A stretch of 64,000 bases of DNA from Caulifigura coniformis (GTDB lineage: Bacteria > Planctomycetota > Planctomycetia > Planctomycetales > Planctomycetaceae), in contig NZ_CP036271.1 in assembly GCF_007745175.1 (NCBI RefSeq), forward strand, positions 992,001 to 1,056,000. Direction: 5' to 3'. Made by a program: the position numbers and the translations under genes. The notes under the pieces were generated by a model. The model saw only the letters and a program-made list of their open reading frames with translations. It was not told the origin of the DNA and did no database searches. Within the stretch, counting starts at the first letter, position 1; each line of letters begins with the position of its first letter. This document shows, piece after piece, positions 10,718 through 19,185 of the stretch.

Positions 10718-13111
10718 CTATTTGCTCTGAAAGGTCGGACTCTCGATGACTCCGTACAACACGGACCGGAATCCGTATCCGCTTTCCGCCGCCTGGTTGG
10801 CAATCGCCTCGACGACGGCCCGGTCGGCGAACGACACCGCCGCCCCCGTCCCATACGTCAGCAGTTCGTCCGCCAGATTCACCGCCAGCACCCGAGCGTC
10901 CGCGCCGACCAGCGTCTGGAATTCCTCCAGCGACTCAAACTCGCGCCCATCAGGAAGCGTATAGGCCACTTCGACATGGGCCCCTCTCTCCCGGCGTCCA
11001 TCCGCCAGCCGCAGATAGCGCTCACGCCACCGCCCCGAGGGATCGAAGTTCTCCAGGGCGAACCCCGGCGGATCAATCTTCACGTGACACGTCGCGCACG
11101 AATCCTGCGAACGGTGCTTCGCCAGCAGCTCGCGAATCGATTTGGAGCCGCGGATGTCGGGCTCGATCGCCGGGATGTTCTCCGGTGGCGGAGGAATCGG
11201 AATCCCCAGCAGTCGCTCCGCCACCCAGATGCCGCGGATGATGGGCGATGTGCTTGAGCCGTTGGAAGTCACCTTCAACACCGAGCCGTTCGTGATGATC
11301 CCCCCGCGATGCGAGCCTCGCTCCACGGTCACCTTCCGCATCTCATCCCCTTCGACCCCCTCGATTCCATAGAACCGCGCGAGCCGGCTGTTGAGATACG
11401 TGTGATCGGCCTTGATCAGCTCGGAAACGCTGCGGTTCTCCAGGATCATCGTCTCGATCGTGATCCACGTTTCGTTGAGCATCGCGCTCTGCACGATCGA
11501 GTCGAAGCCGGGGTACAGCTTGGGATCAGGCTCGGTGAATCCGATCGTCTGCAGGTCCAGCCACTCATCGCAGAAGTCGGCGACAAACATCGAGACGCCG
11601 CGCCCCTCCAGCAGGCGATCGATCTGGCCCCGCAGCACGTCTTTTTCTTTGAGCCGCCCTTCGGCCGCGAGCTGCCTCAGTTCCCGGTCGGGCGCAGTCC
11701 CCGTCAGGAAATAGCTCAGCCGGGCGGCGAAGGCGTAATCGTCGAGAGGACCCGGAGCTTCGAAGAAATACAGGAACCGGGGGGAGCAGAGGATCGCCCG
11801 GTAACCCATGCGCATCGCGCCCGCGAACGACTCGTCGTCGTTCAGCGCCTGCCGGACGAGGTCCAGGTACGGCTCGAGTTCGTCTTTGCTGACGGGACGA
11901 CGGAACGCACGCTCGGCGAACGCGGAGAGCAGCGTCTCGGCGTCCTTCTCCGGGCTCTTGCTGACGACGATCGCATCCGCACCTGCGCGTGGTCGGACTT
12001 CCAGGTCGCCGAACAGCGCTTCCTTTGTCACGTCCGCCGGCGGACTGTAAACCCGCTCCATCGACAGCGACTCCATGGCCACGCCGGGAACCTCCTGCGG
12101 CTCCCCTTCGCCCACGCCCACCTGCCCCCCCTGGAATCTCGCCCGCTTGAGGGTCACGTCCCCCGGACGGATTTCCAGCATCTCCCCTTTCGCCATGTAG
12201 GCGTCGAATTCGATGTCCCGCATTTCCTCCGTGGCTTCGAACGTGGTCACCGAGTTCAACAGCGGCGCGCTCGAAACGCACAACCCGCTCTGCACGGTCG
12301 TCCACACGCCGCCGGTCTGCGGCAGCTTCAATCCTTTCGCCCGCAGCTTGAAGTGATACCACCCCTCCTCGGGCGCGGTCGTCGCCGGGATGCGACCATA
12401 GAAAATCAGACCCGACGACCAGATGACGGCCAGCCCGTCCCTCATCTCCGGCTCGCGCGTCCGTCGACGCGGATCCCTGCGGACAATCTGTTCCGCCGTC
12501 AGCTCGCGCAGCAGCTGCGAATCGCCCCTGAGGACGCGGTGGAATGCCTCGTCCAATCCGCGATCCACAGCCCGCAGGTGATCTTCCAGATGAAAATGGG
12601 AGATGGTCTGTCGGTCCGCGACGGTCGAATACGAGTCGGAAGGCGCGTCCTCCGTCAGCAACCCGTCCAGTCGTGCATCGATGGCGAGCAGGTCTTGAAG
12701 CGTGGTGGCGATCTGCCGACGCGTCAGCCGGCGCCCGCGCACACGTCCGTTCTCGCGATCATCCACTTCCCGGAATGTGACAAGCTTTCCCTGGAGCACT
12801 TCGAGGAATGCGGCCTTGTCCCCCGACGCAGGTTGCGCCGCATCTTTGGGCGGCATTTCCCCGGAGCTCAGTCGGTCATGAATCCGCACCCAGCGGCGTT
12901 CGATCTCCCGGTTGGTGATGTCGCGGGACAGCCGTTCGAGGTCGAGCTTTCCCTCCGGAGCATCCCCCTGGTGACACTCGAGGCAATGCGTCTTGAGGAA
13001 CGCTTCCGTCGGATCGGCCGCATGGAGAGAGACGGTCGCTGCCAGCACGGCGGTCATGACGACCGACAGGCGACCGAAGCTCAAAGACCAGTGGAAGCGG
13101 TCAGCCGTCAT
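10718..13111 (-). CDS. Planctomycete cytochrome-type protein (PSCyt, DUF1587/DUF1592/DUF1588/DUF1585)
   Basis: 797 residues from the ATG at 13111, picked because it begins a signal peptide (cleavage near HAADP, residue 32); the frame runs 96 bases further upstream without leader character. Domains in order: haem-binding CLECH at 43-47, DUF1587 (RRLTRRQIATTLQDLL), a carbohydrate-binding-like middle, DUF1592 (YFLTGTAPDRELRQLAAEG), DUF1588 with ITNGSVLKVTSNGSSTSPI, IPPPPENIPAIEPD and a second CxxCH (CATCH, 672-676), and DUF1585 (DELLTYGTGAAVSFADR). Likely a periplasmic electron carrier with a DUF1552 partner encoded directly downstream. Substrate unknown. Confidence 0.95.
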   Translation of the reverse strand: MTADRFHWSLSFGRLSVVMTAVLAATVSLHAADPTEAFLKTHCLECHQGDAPEGKLDLERLSRDITNREIERRWVRIHDRLSSGEMPPKDAAQPASGDKAAFLEVLQGKLVTFREVDDRENGRVRGRRLTRRQIATTLQDLLAIDARLDGLLTEDAPSDSYSTVADRQTISHFHLEDHLRAVDRGLDEAFHRVLRGDSQLLRELTAEQIVRRDPRRRTREPEMRDGLAVIWSSGLIFYGRIPATTAPEEGWYHFKLRAKGLKLPQTGGVWTTVQSGLCVSSAPLLNSVTTFEATEEMRDIEFDAYMAKGEMLEIRPGDVTLKRARFQGGQVGVGEGEPQEVPGVAMESLSMERVYSPPADVTKEALFGDLEVRPRAGADAIVVSKSPEKDAETLLSAFAERAFRRPVSKDELEPYLDLVRQALNDDESFAGAMRMGYRAILCSPRFLYFFEAPGPLDDYAFAARLSYFLTGTAPDRELRQLAAEGRLKEKDVLRGQIDRLLEGRGVSMFVADFCDEWLDLQTIGFTEPDPKLYPGFDSIVQSAMLNETWITIETMILENRSVSELIKADHTYLNSRLARFYGIEGVEGDEMRKVTVERGSHRGGIITNGSVLKVTSNGSSTSPIIRGIWVAERLLGIPIPPPPENIPAIEPDIRGSKSIRELLAKHRSQDSCATCHVKIDPPGFALENFDPSGRWRERYLRLADGRRERGAHVEVAYTLPDGREFESLEEFQTLVGADARVLAVNLADELLTYGTGAAVSFADRAVVEAIANQAAESGYGFRSVLYGVIESPTFQSK

Positions 13112-13284
13112 AACACCGGCCAGACGAAGCAGGAGGGATGGTGTGGAGGGCCCTGCCGGAATGCGGAGGGCGCGCCGCCCGGAGGTCCATTTCAGTTTAT
13201 CAGGCATTCCGTTCGACGGTCGAGAGGCCGCCCCCGCAAAACGACGTTCGCCTCGGATTTCCGGGCGCTGACTTCCTACAAAAC

Positions 13285-13319
13285 GAAAGGCCGGCCTGGG
13301 CGAGGCCGGCCGGCCTTTC
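13285..13319 (-). terminator. Terminator of the PDZ-protein gene
   Basis: Arms GAAAGGCCGGCC (13285-13296) and GGCCGGCCTTTC (13308-13319) pair perfectly over 12 bp around an 11-base loop. On the minus strand a GTTTTGT stretch follows. It sits 22 bases after the stop codon of the gene at 13341. Confidence 0.85.
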
Positions 13320-13340
13320 CAATCCGCGTCCGAACGACCG

Positions 13341-15656
13341 TTAAGGTTTCTTCGGATTCCTCAAGGCCTCCAACTCCGCTTTGAGCGCCTTGTTCTCGGC
13401 TTCCAGCCTCCGCAGCGACTCTTCGGTCGGCTTGAGCTCAACCGGGCTCGCCCCCGAACCACCCTGCTCCTTGGCGGCGTTGTTCGCCTGGCCGAAGCTC
13501 TCGGTCTGGTTTAACAACAGCGGCTTGTGGCTCTCCGGAAGCGTGACCGATTCCGTCGTCCGCCGTCCGTTGCGCAGCAGGGTGAAGTCGACGGTCGCCC
13601 CCGCAGGATGGCGATGAAGTTCGTACGACACCGCTCCCGGTGATGTCACCGGCCGTCCATCGATCGATTCGATCAGGTCCCCTGGCTCCAGCTTGTTCTT
13701 CGCCGCCAGGCCGTCATCGACGAGCGACGACATCACCACGCCTTCGGAAGTCGCCTTCAGCGTCCACCCCAGGTCGACGTCCGGAACCTTCAGGGCTTCC
13801 GTGGTGATCGGCGAACGCTGCGTGCCGACAGGCGGATCGAGCGGCCGGCTGCGGGGAGCCGCCGGCTGCTGTGCGACGGCCTGGCCCGGTGCGCCACCGA
13901 CCGATGCGGCTGCGCTTCCGGTGGCCGTGGCGGCGTTCGTCCCCACGTTCACCTCGCCAGTCGCCGGCACGTACGCTCCACCGACATTCACTCCGGCGGT
14001 TCCATCCGGAGCCACGGCGATGTTGCCAGCGCCTACAGCCGCGGGCACATTGAGGCCGTTAAAGAACCCGTTGGGCAACGACAGGCTGACGTCACGAGCC
14101 GCTCCATCCCGCACGATGCTGGCGGTGATCGGCCCTTGCTCGACGCCCGACTGCAACAGGCGGCCGAAGTCCTCCGTCGTCGTCACCGGCTGGCCATTGA
14201 CCGACCGGATCTGGTCCCCACTCAACAGTCCGCTTCTTCCTGCCAGCGACTGCTGGTTGACCGTCCCGACCGTCAGCCCACCCTGGGCCGCAGTCATCTG
14301 CATTCCGAGACGATTGCCCAGTTCGCGGTTAAACAGGACGTTGTCCGGACGCGGTTCACCGTCCACGACCCGTGGATTCTGTCCCGTCGCTGCATTGTCA
14401 GGAAGCACCACTGGCGCGTTCTTCCCCGTGTCCGAGGAACGCCGCGGATCAGCATTGCTCGTGCTGCCGGCCTGATCTCTCAGGCCCCCGACAGGACCAA
14501 GAAACCGGCTGCTGTCAGTCGTTCCCGGCTGCCGCTGCTGCGAAGTCCCCTGCGCGTTCGACTCATTGAAGCCGGCCTGCAGCGGCTGGTCATTGCCACG
14601 CGTGAACGGAGCCAGCGGTTGGTCGGCCGGATTCCGGCCGGGGGCCAGCGGACGATTCGACCTGTCGGCATTGTTGGCGACCGGCGCGTTCAGGTCGTTC
14701 CCGGGCGTCGAGGCATTCGCTGTCCCCGCGTTGATGTCATTTCCCGGCGTCGTGGCATTCGGAGTCGCCGCATTCAGGTCGTTGCTGGGCAGCGACCGGT
14801 TCGCGCTGCCGGTCGAACCCGTGCCCGTCTGCGTGTTCACCGAAGTCCCGCCCGCAGTCCCTTGCGGCACAACGACGATCCGCTGGGCCAGATTGGGATT
14901 CGAAGGACTGCGCTCCACGCGCACCTGCGAATTCGCCGGAATGTCTCTGAGTGTGATGTTGCGTCCGTCCATCTGGACGACCGTGTCTGGCGAGATCGAT
15001 AGTGTCGAGGTGTTCGCGCCCTCCCGGAACGAGACGCTGTTGCCGGTGAAGTTCGTAATGGTCCCCGTCCGGAAATTGGCGCCGGGGCGGCGATTGGCCA
15101 CTCCTGTGTTGGGCGTGGTCGGCGTGACGCCGGGGCGCGTGTTCCCCGGCAGGCGCGGCACGCTGTTGTCGTTCGACCGCGGCCCGTTGTTGATCGGCGA
15201 CGTCGGTTGAGGAACGCTGGCCCCGTTCAGGCCGTTGGTCGCGGCGCCGGCCGCGTTTCCGCGCGGAACCGTGTTGCCGGGAATCCGACTCGTGCCATTC
15301 GCACCGCGCGGCCCGCCAGTCGCGCCGCCAATCGGCGCCTGTAGGTTCCGCGGCACGGGCAACGCTGGCGACCCTGTATTATTGATGCCCGGACCGCTGC
15401 CAGGACGAGCCGGGTTCGCCGGAGCGGTCGGCGAGGCCACGCCCGAAGTCGCGGTCCCACCCGTCGTGCCAGTCGTTCCCTGGGTCGGAATTCCGCCCGC
15501 TGCGCCCGGGCTCGGATTCACCGCCGCGCCGATTCCACCGCCGGTGGTCTGCGCCTGCGCCGCGAGGCCGGACGCCATCATTCCCGCCGCGGCGATGGCC
15601 GCCGCCATCGTGCGCTGGGCGAATTTCTTGGGATCGCGTCGTGGGGTCGATTGCAT
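13341..15656 (-). CDS. Exported two-PDZ protein with long low-complexity N-terminal half
   Basis: 771 residues. A long basic leader (TPRRDPKKFAQRTMAAAIAA) with cleavage near AQAQ precedes a Gly/Pro/Thr/Asn-rich region (35-440). Within it, about 195-270 resembles a DUF5666/OB-like module (GTITNFTGNSVSFREGAN... VVQMDGRNITLRDIPANS). Two PDZ domains follow (about 443-540, SGLLSGDQIRSVNGQPV; about 622-715, NKLEPGDLIESIDGRPV) and a short C-terminal coiled coil (SLRRLEAENKALKAELEALR). No protease domain is present, so it is probably a periplasmic scaffold or binding protein. The small gene just upstream (15695-16015) also has an OB-like module, which may point to shared work. Confidence 0.8.
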   Translation of the reverse strand: MQSTPRRDPKKFAQRTMAAAIAAAGMMASGLAAQAQTTGGGIGAAVNPSPGAAGGIPTQGTTGTTGGTATSGVASPTAPANPARPGSGPGINNTGSPALPVPRNLQAPIGGATGGPRGANGTSRIPGNTVPRGNAAGAATNGLNGASVPQPTSPINNGPRSNDNSVPRLPGNTRPGVTPTTPNTGVANRRPGANFRTGTITNFTGNSVSFREGANTSTLSISPDTVVQMDGRNITLRDIPANSQVRVERSPSNPNLAQRIVVVPQGTAGGTSVNTQTGTGSTGSANRSLPSNDLNAATPNATTPGNDINAGTANASTPGNDLNAPVANNADRSNRPLAPGRNPADQPLAPFTRGNDQPLQAGFNESNAQGTSQQRQPGTTDSSRFLGPVGGLRDQAGSTSNADPRRSSDTGKNAPVVLPDNAATGQNPRVVDGEPRPDNVLFNRELGNRLGMQMTAAQGGLTVGTVNQQSLAGRSGLLSGDQIRSVNGQPVTTTEDFGRLLQSGVEQGPITASIVRDGAARDVSLSLPNGFFNGLNVPAAVGAGNIAVAPDGTAGVNVGGAYVPATGEVNVGTNAATATGSAAASVGGAPGQAVAQQPAAPRSRPLDPPVGTQRSPITTEALKVPDVDLGWTLKATSEGVVMSSLVDDGLAAKNKLEPGDLIESIDGRPVTSPGAVSYELHRHPAGATVDFTLLRNGRRTTESVTLPESHKPLLLNQTESFGQANNAAKEQGGSGASPVELKPTEESLRRLEAENKALKAELEALRNPKKP
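14660..14785 (-). repeat. 14-residue tandem repeat inside the PDZ protein
   Basis: The coding sequence repeats a 42-base unit about 2.7 times. The protein units read NDLNAATPNATTPG, NDINAGTANASTPG, NDLNAPVANN. The unit is Asn/Thr/Ala-rich and lies in the disordered N-terminal half. Confidence 0.75.
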
Positions 15657-15694
15657 GACAGAACCTCTCCTTGCCGCACGCGGTGCGGAATCAG

Positions 15695-16015
15695 TTAACG
15701 GGGCACGGTCGGTTGCTTGTCCGAACGTGTGGCCTTGATCGTCAGGGCCTTGAAGGTGCCATCGCCGTTCTCCACGGCGGACAGTTCAGCCTGGTCGTTC
15801 ATCTTCAACTCGCTGACCTTCACCTCCTTGCCGTTCAGCGAAACCTTCGTCTCCCTGGTGACGAAGAAGGTCACCGACTCCGTCCCCTTTTGAATGAGGA
15901 CCTGCGATTCCGAAACCGACATGATCGGTCCCGACATTGATTTCGTTTCCGCGCCCGCGAACAGGTGCAACATCAGCCCTGTCAGCGTGAAGGCCACATG
16001 GAGGGAGTGAAGCAT
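15695..16015 (-). CDS. Small exported hypothetical protein with OB-like module
   Basis: 106 residues from the ATG at 16015, chosen for its signal peptide (LHSLHVAFTLTGLMLHLFAG); an upstream in-frame start would add a poor leader. The mature part (SGPIMSVSESQVLIQKGTESVTFFVTRET... NGKEVKVSELKMNDQAELSAV) has the five-strand pattern of DUF5666-like or EF-hand-free OB proteins and is related in pattern to residues 195-270 of the PDZ protein encoded next, 38 bases downstream. The two genes are probably cotranscribed. Function unknown. Confidence 0.7.
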   Translation of the reverse strand: MLHSLHVAFTLTGLMLHLFAGAETKSMSGPIMSVSESQVLIQKGTESVTFFVTRETKVSLNGKEVKVSELKMNDQAELSAVENGDGTFKALTIKATRSDKQPTVPR

Positions 16016-16234
16016 GGCGACTCTCCGATCAGAGGGATGAGGAGAACAAATCCAATCGCAAGACATGTGCCACCGGGGAGAATTAGCGCAAACCCCGGAA
16101 AACGAGCGAATGGCCCGTGGATAAGAGCGCCCGCCGTGTCAGCAAAATGGTCGGCCACCATTCAGCAGGTGGCGTGCGGGATCGATCCGACCTCATGGCC
16201 CGGCGGAGAATCTCACGGCGCAGAAACAGAATCT

Positions 16235-16262
16235 GCCCTGTCGCTCGCAGGAGCGACAGGGC
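16235..16262 (-). terminator. Hairpin downstream of the GlsB-like gene
   Basis: Perfect 12-bp stem GCCCTGTCGCTC/GAGCGACAGGGC around GCAG. It lies 19 bases past the stop codon of the gene at 16282 on the minus strand. The following bases (AGATTCTGTTTC) are only moderately T-rich. Confidence 0.65.
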
Positions 16263-16281
16263 AACGACGATCACCGATCGA

Positions 16282-16536
16282 TCATGGCAGTCGACGATTC
16301 CCCATCCGAGTTGTGATCGCCAGCACGATCAGCGCTCCAATCACGGAAAGCACCAGACCGCGCGGTTGTATCTCATCGCCTCCCCAGATCAGCTTGGCGA
16401 TGATGCCGCCAACCACGGAGCCGAGGATCCCCAGGGCAATCGTACTCAGGCATCCCGTTTTCTTGTTCCCCGGGTACAGGAGCTTGGCAATCGCTCCGAC
16501 AATCAGGCCGAACACAATCCAGCTGAGAATTTGCAT
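16282..16536 (-). CDS. GlsB/YeaQ/YmgE family stress-response membrane protein
   Basis: 84 residues, three membrane segments separated by glycine-rich turns: IVFGLIVGAIAKLLYPG, then GILGSVVGGIIAKLIWGG, then VLSVIGALIVLAI. The LYPG and GILGSVVGG motifs and the length are those of the transglycosylase-associated/YeaQ family, small inner-membrane proteins induced in stress in other bacteria. Molecular function is not established. It lies downstream of the coiled-coil lipoprotein gene but a terminator-like hairpin (16574-16606) separates them. Confidence 0.92.
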   Translation of the reverse strand: MQILSWIVFGLIVGAIAKLLYPGNKKTGCLSTIALGILGSVVGGIIAKLIWGGDEIQPRGLVLSVIGALIVLAITTRMGNRRLP

Positions 16537-16573
16537 GTGTGCAGAACTCGATTTCCTGACGAATGGATGAAAA

Positions 16574-16606
16574 GCGGCCCGCGCCTGGCGGAAAGGCGCG
16601 AGCCGC
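16574..16606 (-). terminator. Terminator of the coiled-coil lipoprotein gene
   Basis: Stem GCGGC-x-CGCGCCT / AGGCGCG-x-GCCGC with one mismatch and a 7-base loop. On the minus strand it is followed by TTTT. It is 30 bases beyond the stop codon of the gene at 16637. Confidence 0.8.
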
Positions 16607-16636
16607 CGGAGTGACTCTCAACTTGAAACAGGCCGA

Positions 16637-17254
16637 TCAAGGCCTCGGAAGAACCGGCACGTTCTTCACAGGGGCAGCGGCTTCGGCCGCCTTGTCCTGA
16701 TGCTTCTTCACTTCCTGCTTCGCGTCGTCAACGTCTTCGCGGGCCTGGTCGACATTCTTCTGTTCGGCGTCGATCGCCGCCTGGTCGCTCGCCTGCTTGG
16801 CCGCCGTCAGCTTTGCCTCGGCTTCGATGAGACGTTTCTCCGCGGCGTTCAGCTTCTGCTGAGCAGCAGCGGCTTCGTCCATATGCTTCTGCGATTCCTG
16901 GCGGGCCTTCGCGGCGTCAGCCGCCTGGTCTGCCTGTTCCTTGCGGGCCGTCTCGGCGGCCGCCGCTTCGGTCTCATGCAGATCCTTCTCGGCGTCGCGA
17001 ATCTCCTTGGCTGCTTCCTTCCGTTCCTCGCGGACATTCTCCTGGGCGTCGCGGAGGTCCTTGTGGCTGTCGTCAAACGTCTGCTTCCGGGTTTCATGGA
17101 CCTCGCGCTGCGCTTCCGCGATTTCCTGGGCCCCTTCCTGGCGTTCTTCCTGGACTTCGCGCCGGGCGTCGGCGACATCCTGCTGCGAGGTTCCGCAGCC
17201 CGTCATTGCCACGGCTGATGCGAGGGCTCCACCCATCATGATTCGGCGTAACAT
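16637..17254 (-). CDS. Coiled-coil lipoprotein, Lpp/YgdR-like in plan
   Basis: 205 residues from the ATG at 17254 (LRRIMMGGALASAVAMTGCG), a lipoprotein signal with lipobox MTGC. The frame extends upstream, but only this start gives the leader at the N-terminus. The mature protein is almost one continuous charged coiled coil (EVQEERQEGAQEIAEAQREV, then long Lys/Glu/Ala/Gln runs) ending in a short Pro-Val tail. An anchored rod-like periplasmic spacer or stress protein is plausible. No family is recognised. Its helical composition and position before a YeaQ-type gene suggest an envelope-stress role, by inference only. Confidence 0.8.
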   Translation of the reverse strand: MLRRIMMGGALASAVAMTGCGTSQQDVADARREVQEERQEGAQEIAEAQREVHETRKQTFDDSHKDLRDAQENVREERKEAAKEIRDAEKDLHETEAAAAETARKEQADQAADAAKARQESQKHMDEAAAAQQKLNAAEKRLIEAEAKLTAAKQASDQAAIDAEQKNVDQAREDVDDAKQEVKKHQDKAAEAAAPVKNVPVLPRP

Positions 17255-17590
17255 CTCTGGTCTCCTTGTCTGTGGATCCGGCTCGGATCGGGAATCGAAG
17301 CGCGGGGTGCAGCCCGGCGGTGCTTTGGTTTGTGAAGCAACCCAAACGCACGCCCTGTGCCCAATCACTCAAAACGGCTCGATTCGCCGCGCAAATCCCG
17401 ATTAGCCAAGGAATTCGGCTCACCCGCTCGCAGGCAAATGCTTCTTGGGGTTGAACGCCGTTCATCCATCAAGCATGGCCACCGGACACCACATCCAGCA
17501 TCCGCCCGATGCTCCGGCTCGAAGAACACCTCTCCCGGCCGAGCAAGGGGCAGGAAGCCCCTGGCCCCCAATCCACCCCGACCAGCCACC
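17255..17590. other. Intergenic gap, no gene seen
   Basis: 336 bases between the lipoprotein start and the stop of the methyltransferase gene. It should contain the lipoprotein promoter and the methyltransferase terminator. A short hairpin AGGGGC/GCCCCT (17546-17562) could serve the latter, but it has no T-run. Short frames on both strands have no leader, ribosome site or family resemblance. Confidence 0.5.
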
Positions 17591-18865
17591 TCACCGCGCG
17601 GGCGTCACCCGCACCTCATCCACCCACAGCTCCCCCGCGGCCCCATTCAGCCCCAACTGGACGATCGCCTCGCGAGCCTCCCGCGGAACCGGCACGCGCT
17701 TCGTGCTCTCGGTCCACTCGGTGGTATTGGCCGTCCACGGTCCCACAACCGCCTGCGCGATCGGCAGCCGCCGGCCATCGAAATAGTGGATCACCAACCC
17801 CGGCTGCTCCCCGCTGTTCCGCCCGGAGACAACGCCCGTCTGCCGATGCATCACCCGCACGTCCAGCCCCGTCACGTGCGTCCCGTCGATGCCGAACGCC
17901 TGCAGCACATGCGACGTCCGCCCCGGCTCCGGATTCTCGAACTTGAGTGAGCGCTTGTCCCGACCGGGCGACTCCTCATCCAGCCGCGCGCGGCGGTGGT
18001 AATGCCACCCGTCGGCCTGCCCGTTCTCGTCGACGTCCTCCTCGAAGCCTCCATTGGCCACCTTCGGATTCAGCGGATCGGGAAGCACCTGCCGTCCCTG
18101 TTCCGCCTGGCCCGTCATCGGCACGAACAGCGTCGGCAACAGCCGCGTCTGTTCGAGTTTTCCGTTCTTCTTCTCCAGCAGGTAGAACACCTGCTGATAA
18201 CGCTCTCCCAGGGGGATGATCATCTTTCCCCCTTCCTTCAGCTGCTCTTCAAGCGGCTTGGGGATGCTCTCGGGCGAACAGGTGACGATGATCTTGTCGA
18301 ACGGCGCCTGCTCGGGCCAGCCGAGGTAGCCGTCGCCCACGCGTGCGTGCACGTTCTCGTACTTCAATTGCTTCAGAAGAGCCTTCGCGCGATTCCCGAG
18401 CGGCTCGACGATCTCGATCGTGAACACCTCCTGCACCAACGGCGACAGCACCGCCGCCTGGTAGCCGCTCCCCGTCCCGATCTCCAGCACGCGGTCGGTC
18501 GGCTGCGGATCGAGAACCTCCGTCATATACGCCACGATGAACGGCGGAGAAATCGTCTGCTTGAAACCGATGTCGAGCGCCTGGTCCGTATAAGCCAGAC
18601 TCTTCAGAGTCGACTTCACGAACAGATGTCGCGGAGTCGTCCGCATCGAATTGAGAACGCGCTCGTCCTTGATCCCTTCTCCCGCGATCATCTCGTCGAC
18701 CATCACGTTCCGTGGATCGGCGTAAATGTCCCGCGCCTGTCCGCAGACCGGCGTCTCCATCGCAAAAACGCCACAGAACAGCAGGGCCGCAACAAGCCCT
18801 TTCGGGGCCCGCCACGACGAGGCGAGGGGATTGCGGACAGGTTCAGTCTGGCGGGGGATTGGCAT
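17591..18865 (-). CDS. Exported protein-L-isoaspartate O-methyltransferase with C-terminal jelly-roll-like domain
   Basis: 424 residues from the ATG at 18865, the start that places the hydrophobic leader (KGLVAALLFCGVFAMETPVCGQA) near the N-terminus. Residues 55-265 match PCMT closely: HLFVKSTLKSLAYTDQALDIGFKQTISPP, SAM loop VLEIGTGSGYQ, and IIVTCSPESIPKPLEEQLKEGGKMIIPLG given here in parts of one block. PCMT repairs isoaspartyl residues with SAM. The last ~150 residues (NGGFEEDVDENGQADGWHY... LWVDEVRVTPAR) look like a carbohydrate-binding-type jelly roll. A secreted SAM enzyme is odd, because SAM is cytoplasmic. Substrate and site of action are open. Confidence 0.85.
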   Translation of the reverse strand: MPIPRQTEPVRNPLASSWRAPKGLVAALLFCGVFAMETPVCGQARDIYADPRNVMVDEMIAGEGIKDERVLNSMRTTPRHLFVKSTLKSLAYTDQALDIGFKQTISPPFIVAYMTEVLDPQPTDRVLEIGTGSGYQAAVLSPLVQEVFTIEIVEPLGNRAKALLKQLKYENVHARVGDGYLGWPEQAPFDKIIVTCSPESIPKPLEEQLKEGGKMIIPLGERYQQVFYLLEKKNGKLEQTRLLPTLFVPMTGQAEQGRQVLPDPLNPKVANGGFEEDVDENGQADGWHYHRRARLDEESPGRDKRSLKFENPEPGRTSHVLQAFGIDGTHVTGLDVRVMHRQTGVVSGRNSGEQPGLVIHYFDGRRLPIAQAVVGPWTANTTEWTESTKRVPVPREAREAIVQLGLNGAAGELWVDEVRVTPAR

Positions 18866-19185
18866 CGCCGTTCGTCCCGATTTAGAGGTCAACGGGGTCA
18901 CAAGAAGCCCGATTCTCACAAATCGCGGAAAACGCGGCCAGACGGAAAGATGCGTCGCGCCCGCTCCAACAGGGCAGGGGAGGCGGGCTGCAGAACGCTC
19001 TCCCGGGGGAGCCGCGGCAAGAGGTCCGCTTCACTTTCACCCATGCGGAAACTCGCCGGACCACCGTTTCCGACCCCCTCCAAGTTGCTTCCGTCAGCCT
19101 TTTGCCTAGACTTCGGAGCCTCGATGGCCATTCATGGCCCGGCTTCTCCTCCCGAGTGCGGCCACCCGCCGCCTGATTCGACGCC
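18866..19185. other. Divergent intergenic gap, no gene seen
   Basis: 320 bases between the divergent methyltransferase and diadenylate cyclase genes. It must hold promoters for both, but I found no box pair better than chance and no strong Shine-Dalgarno site before either start. Small frames here are shadow frames. Confidence 0.5.

Noticed and set aside
11309-13384. Long reading frame of 691 codons on the plus strand
   Set aside because: It lies antisense to the DUF1587/1592 gene, is very rich in Arg, His and Pro, and has no leader or motif. High-GC genes create such shadows.
16083-16274. 63-codon frame on the minus strand between two small genes
   Set aside because: It overlaps the terminator hairpin of the GlsB-like gene and has no ribosome site.
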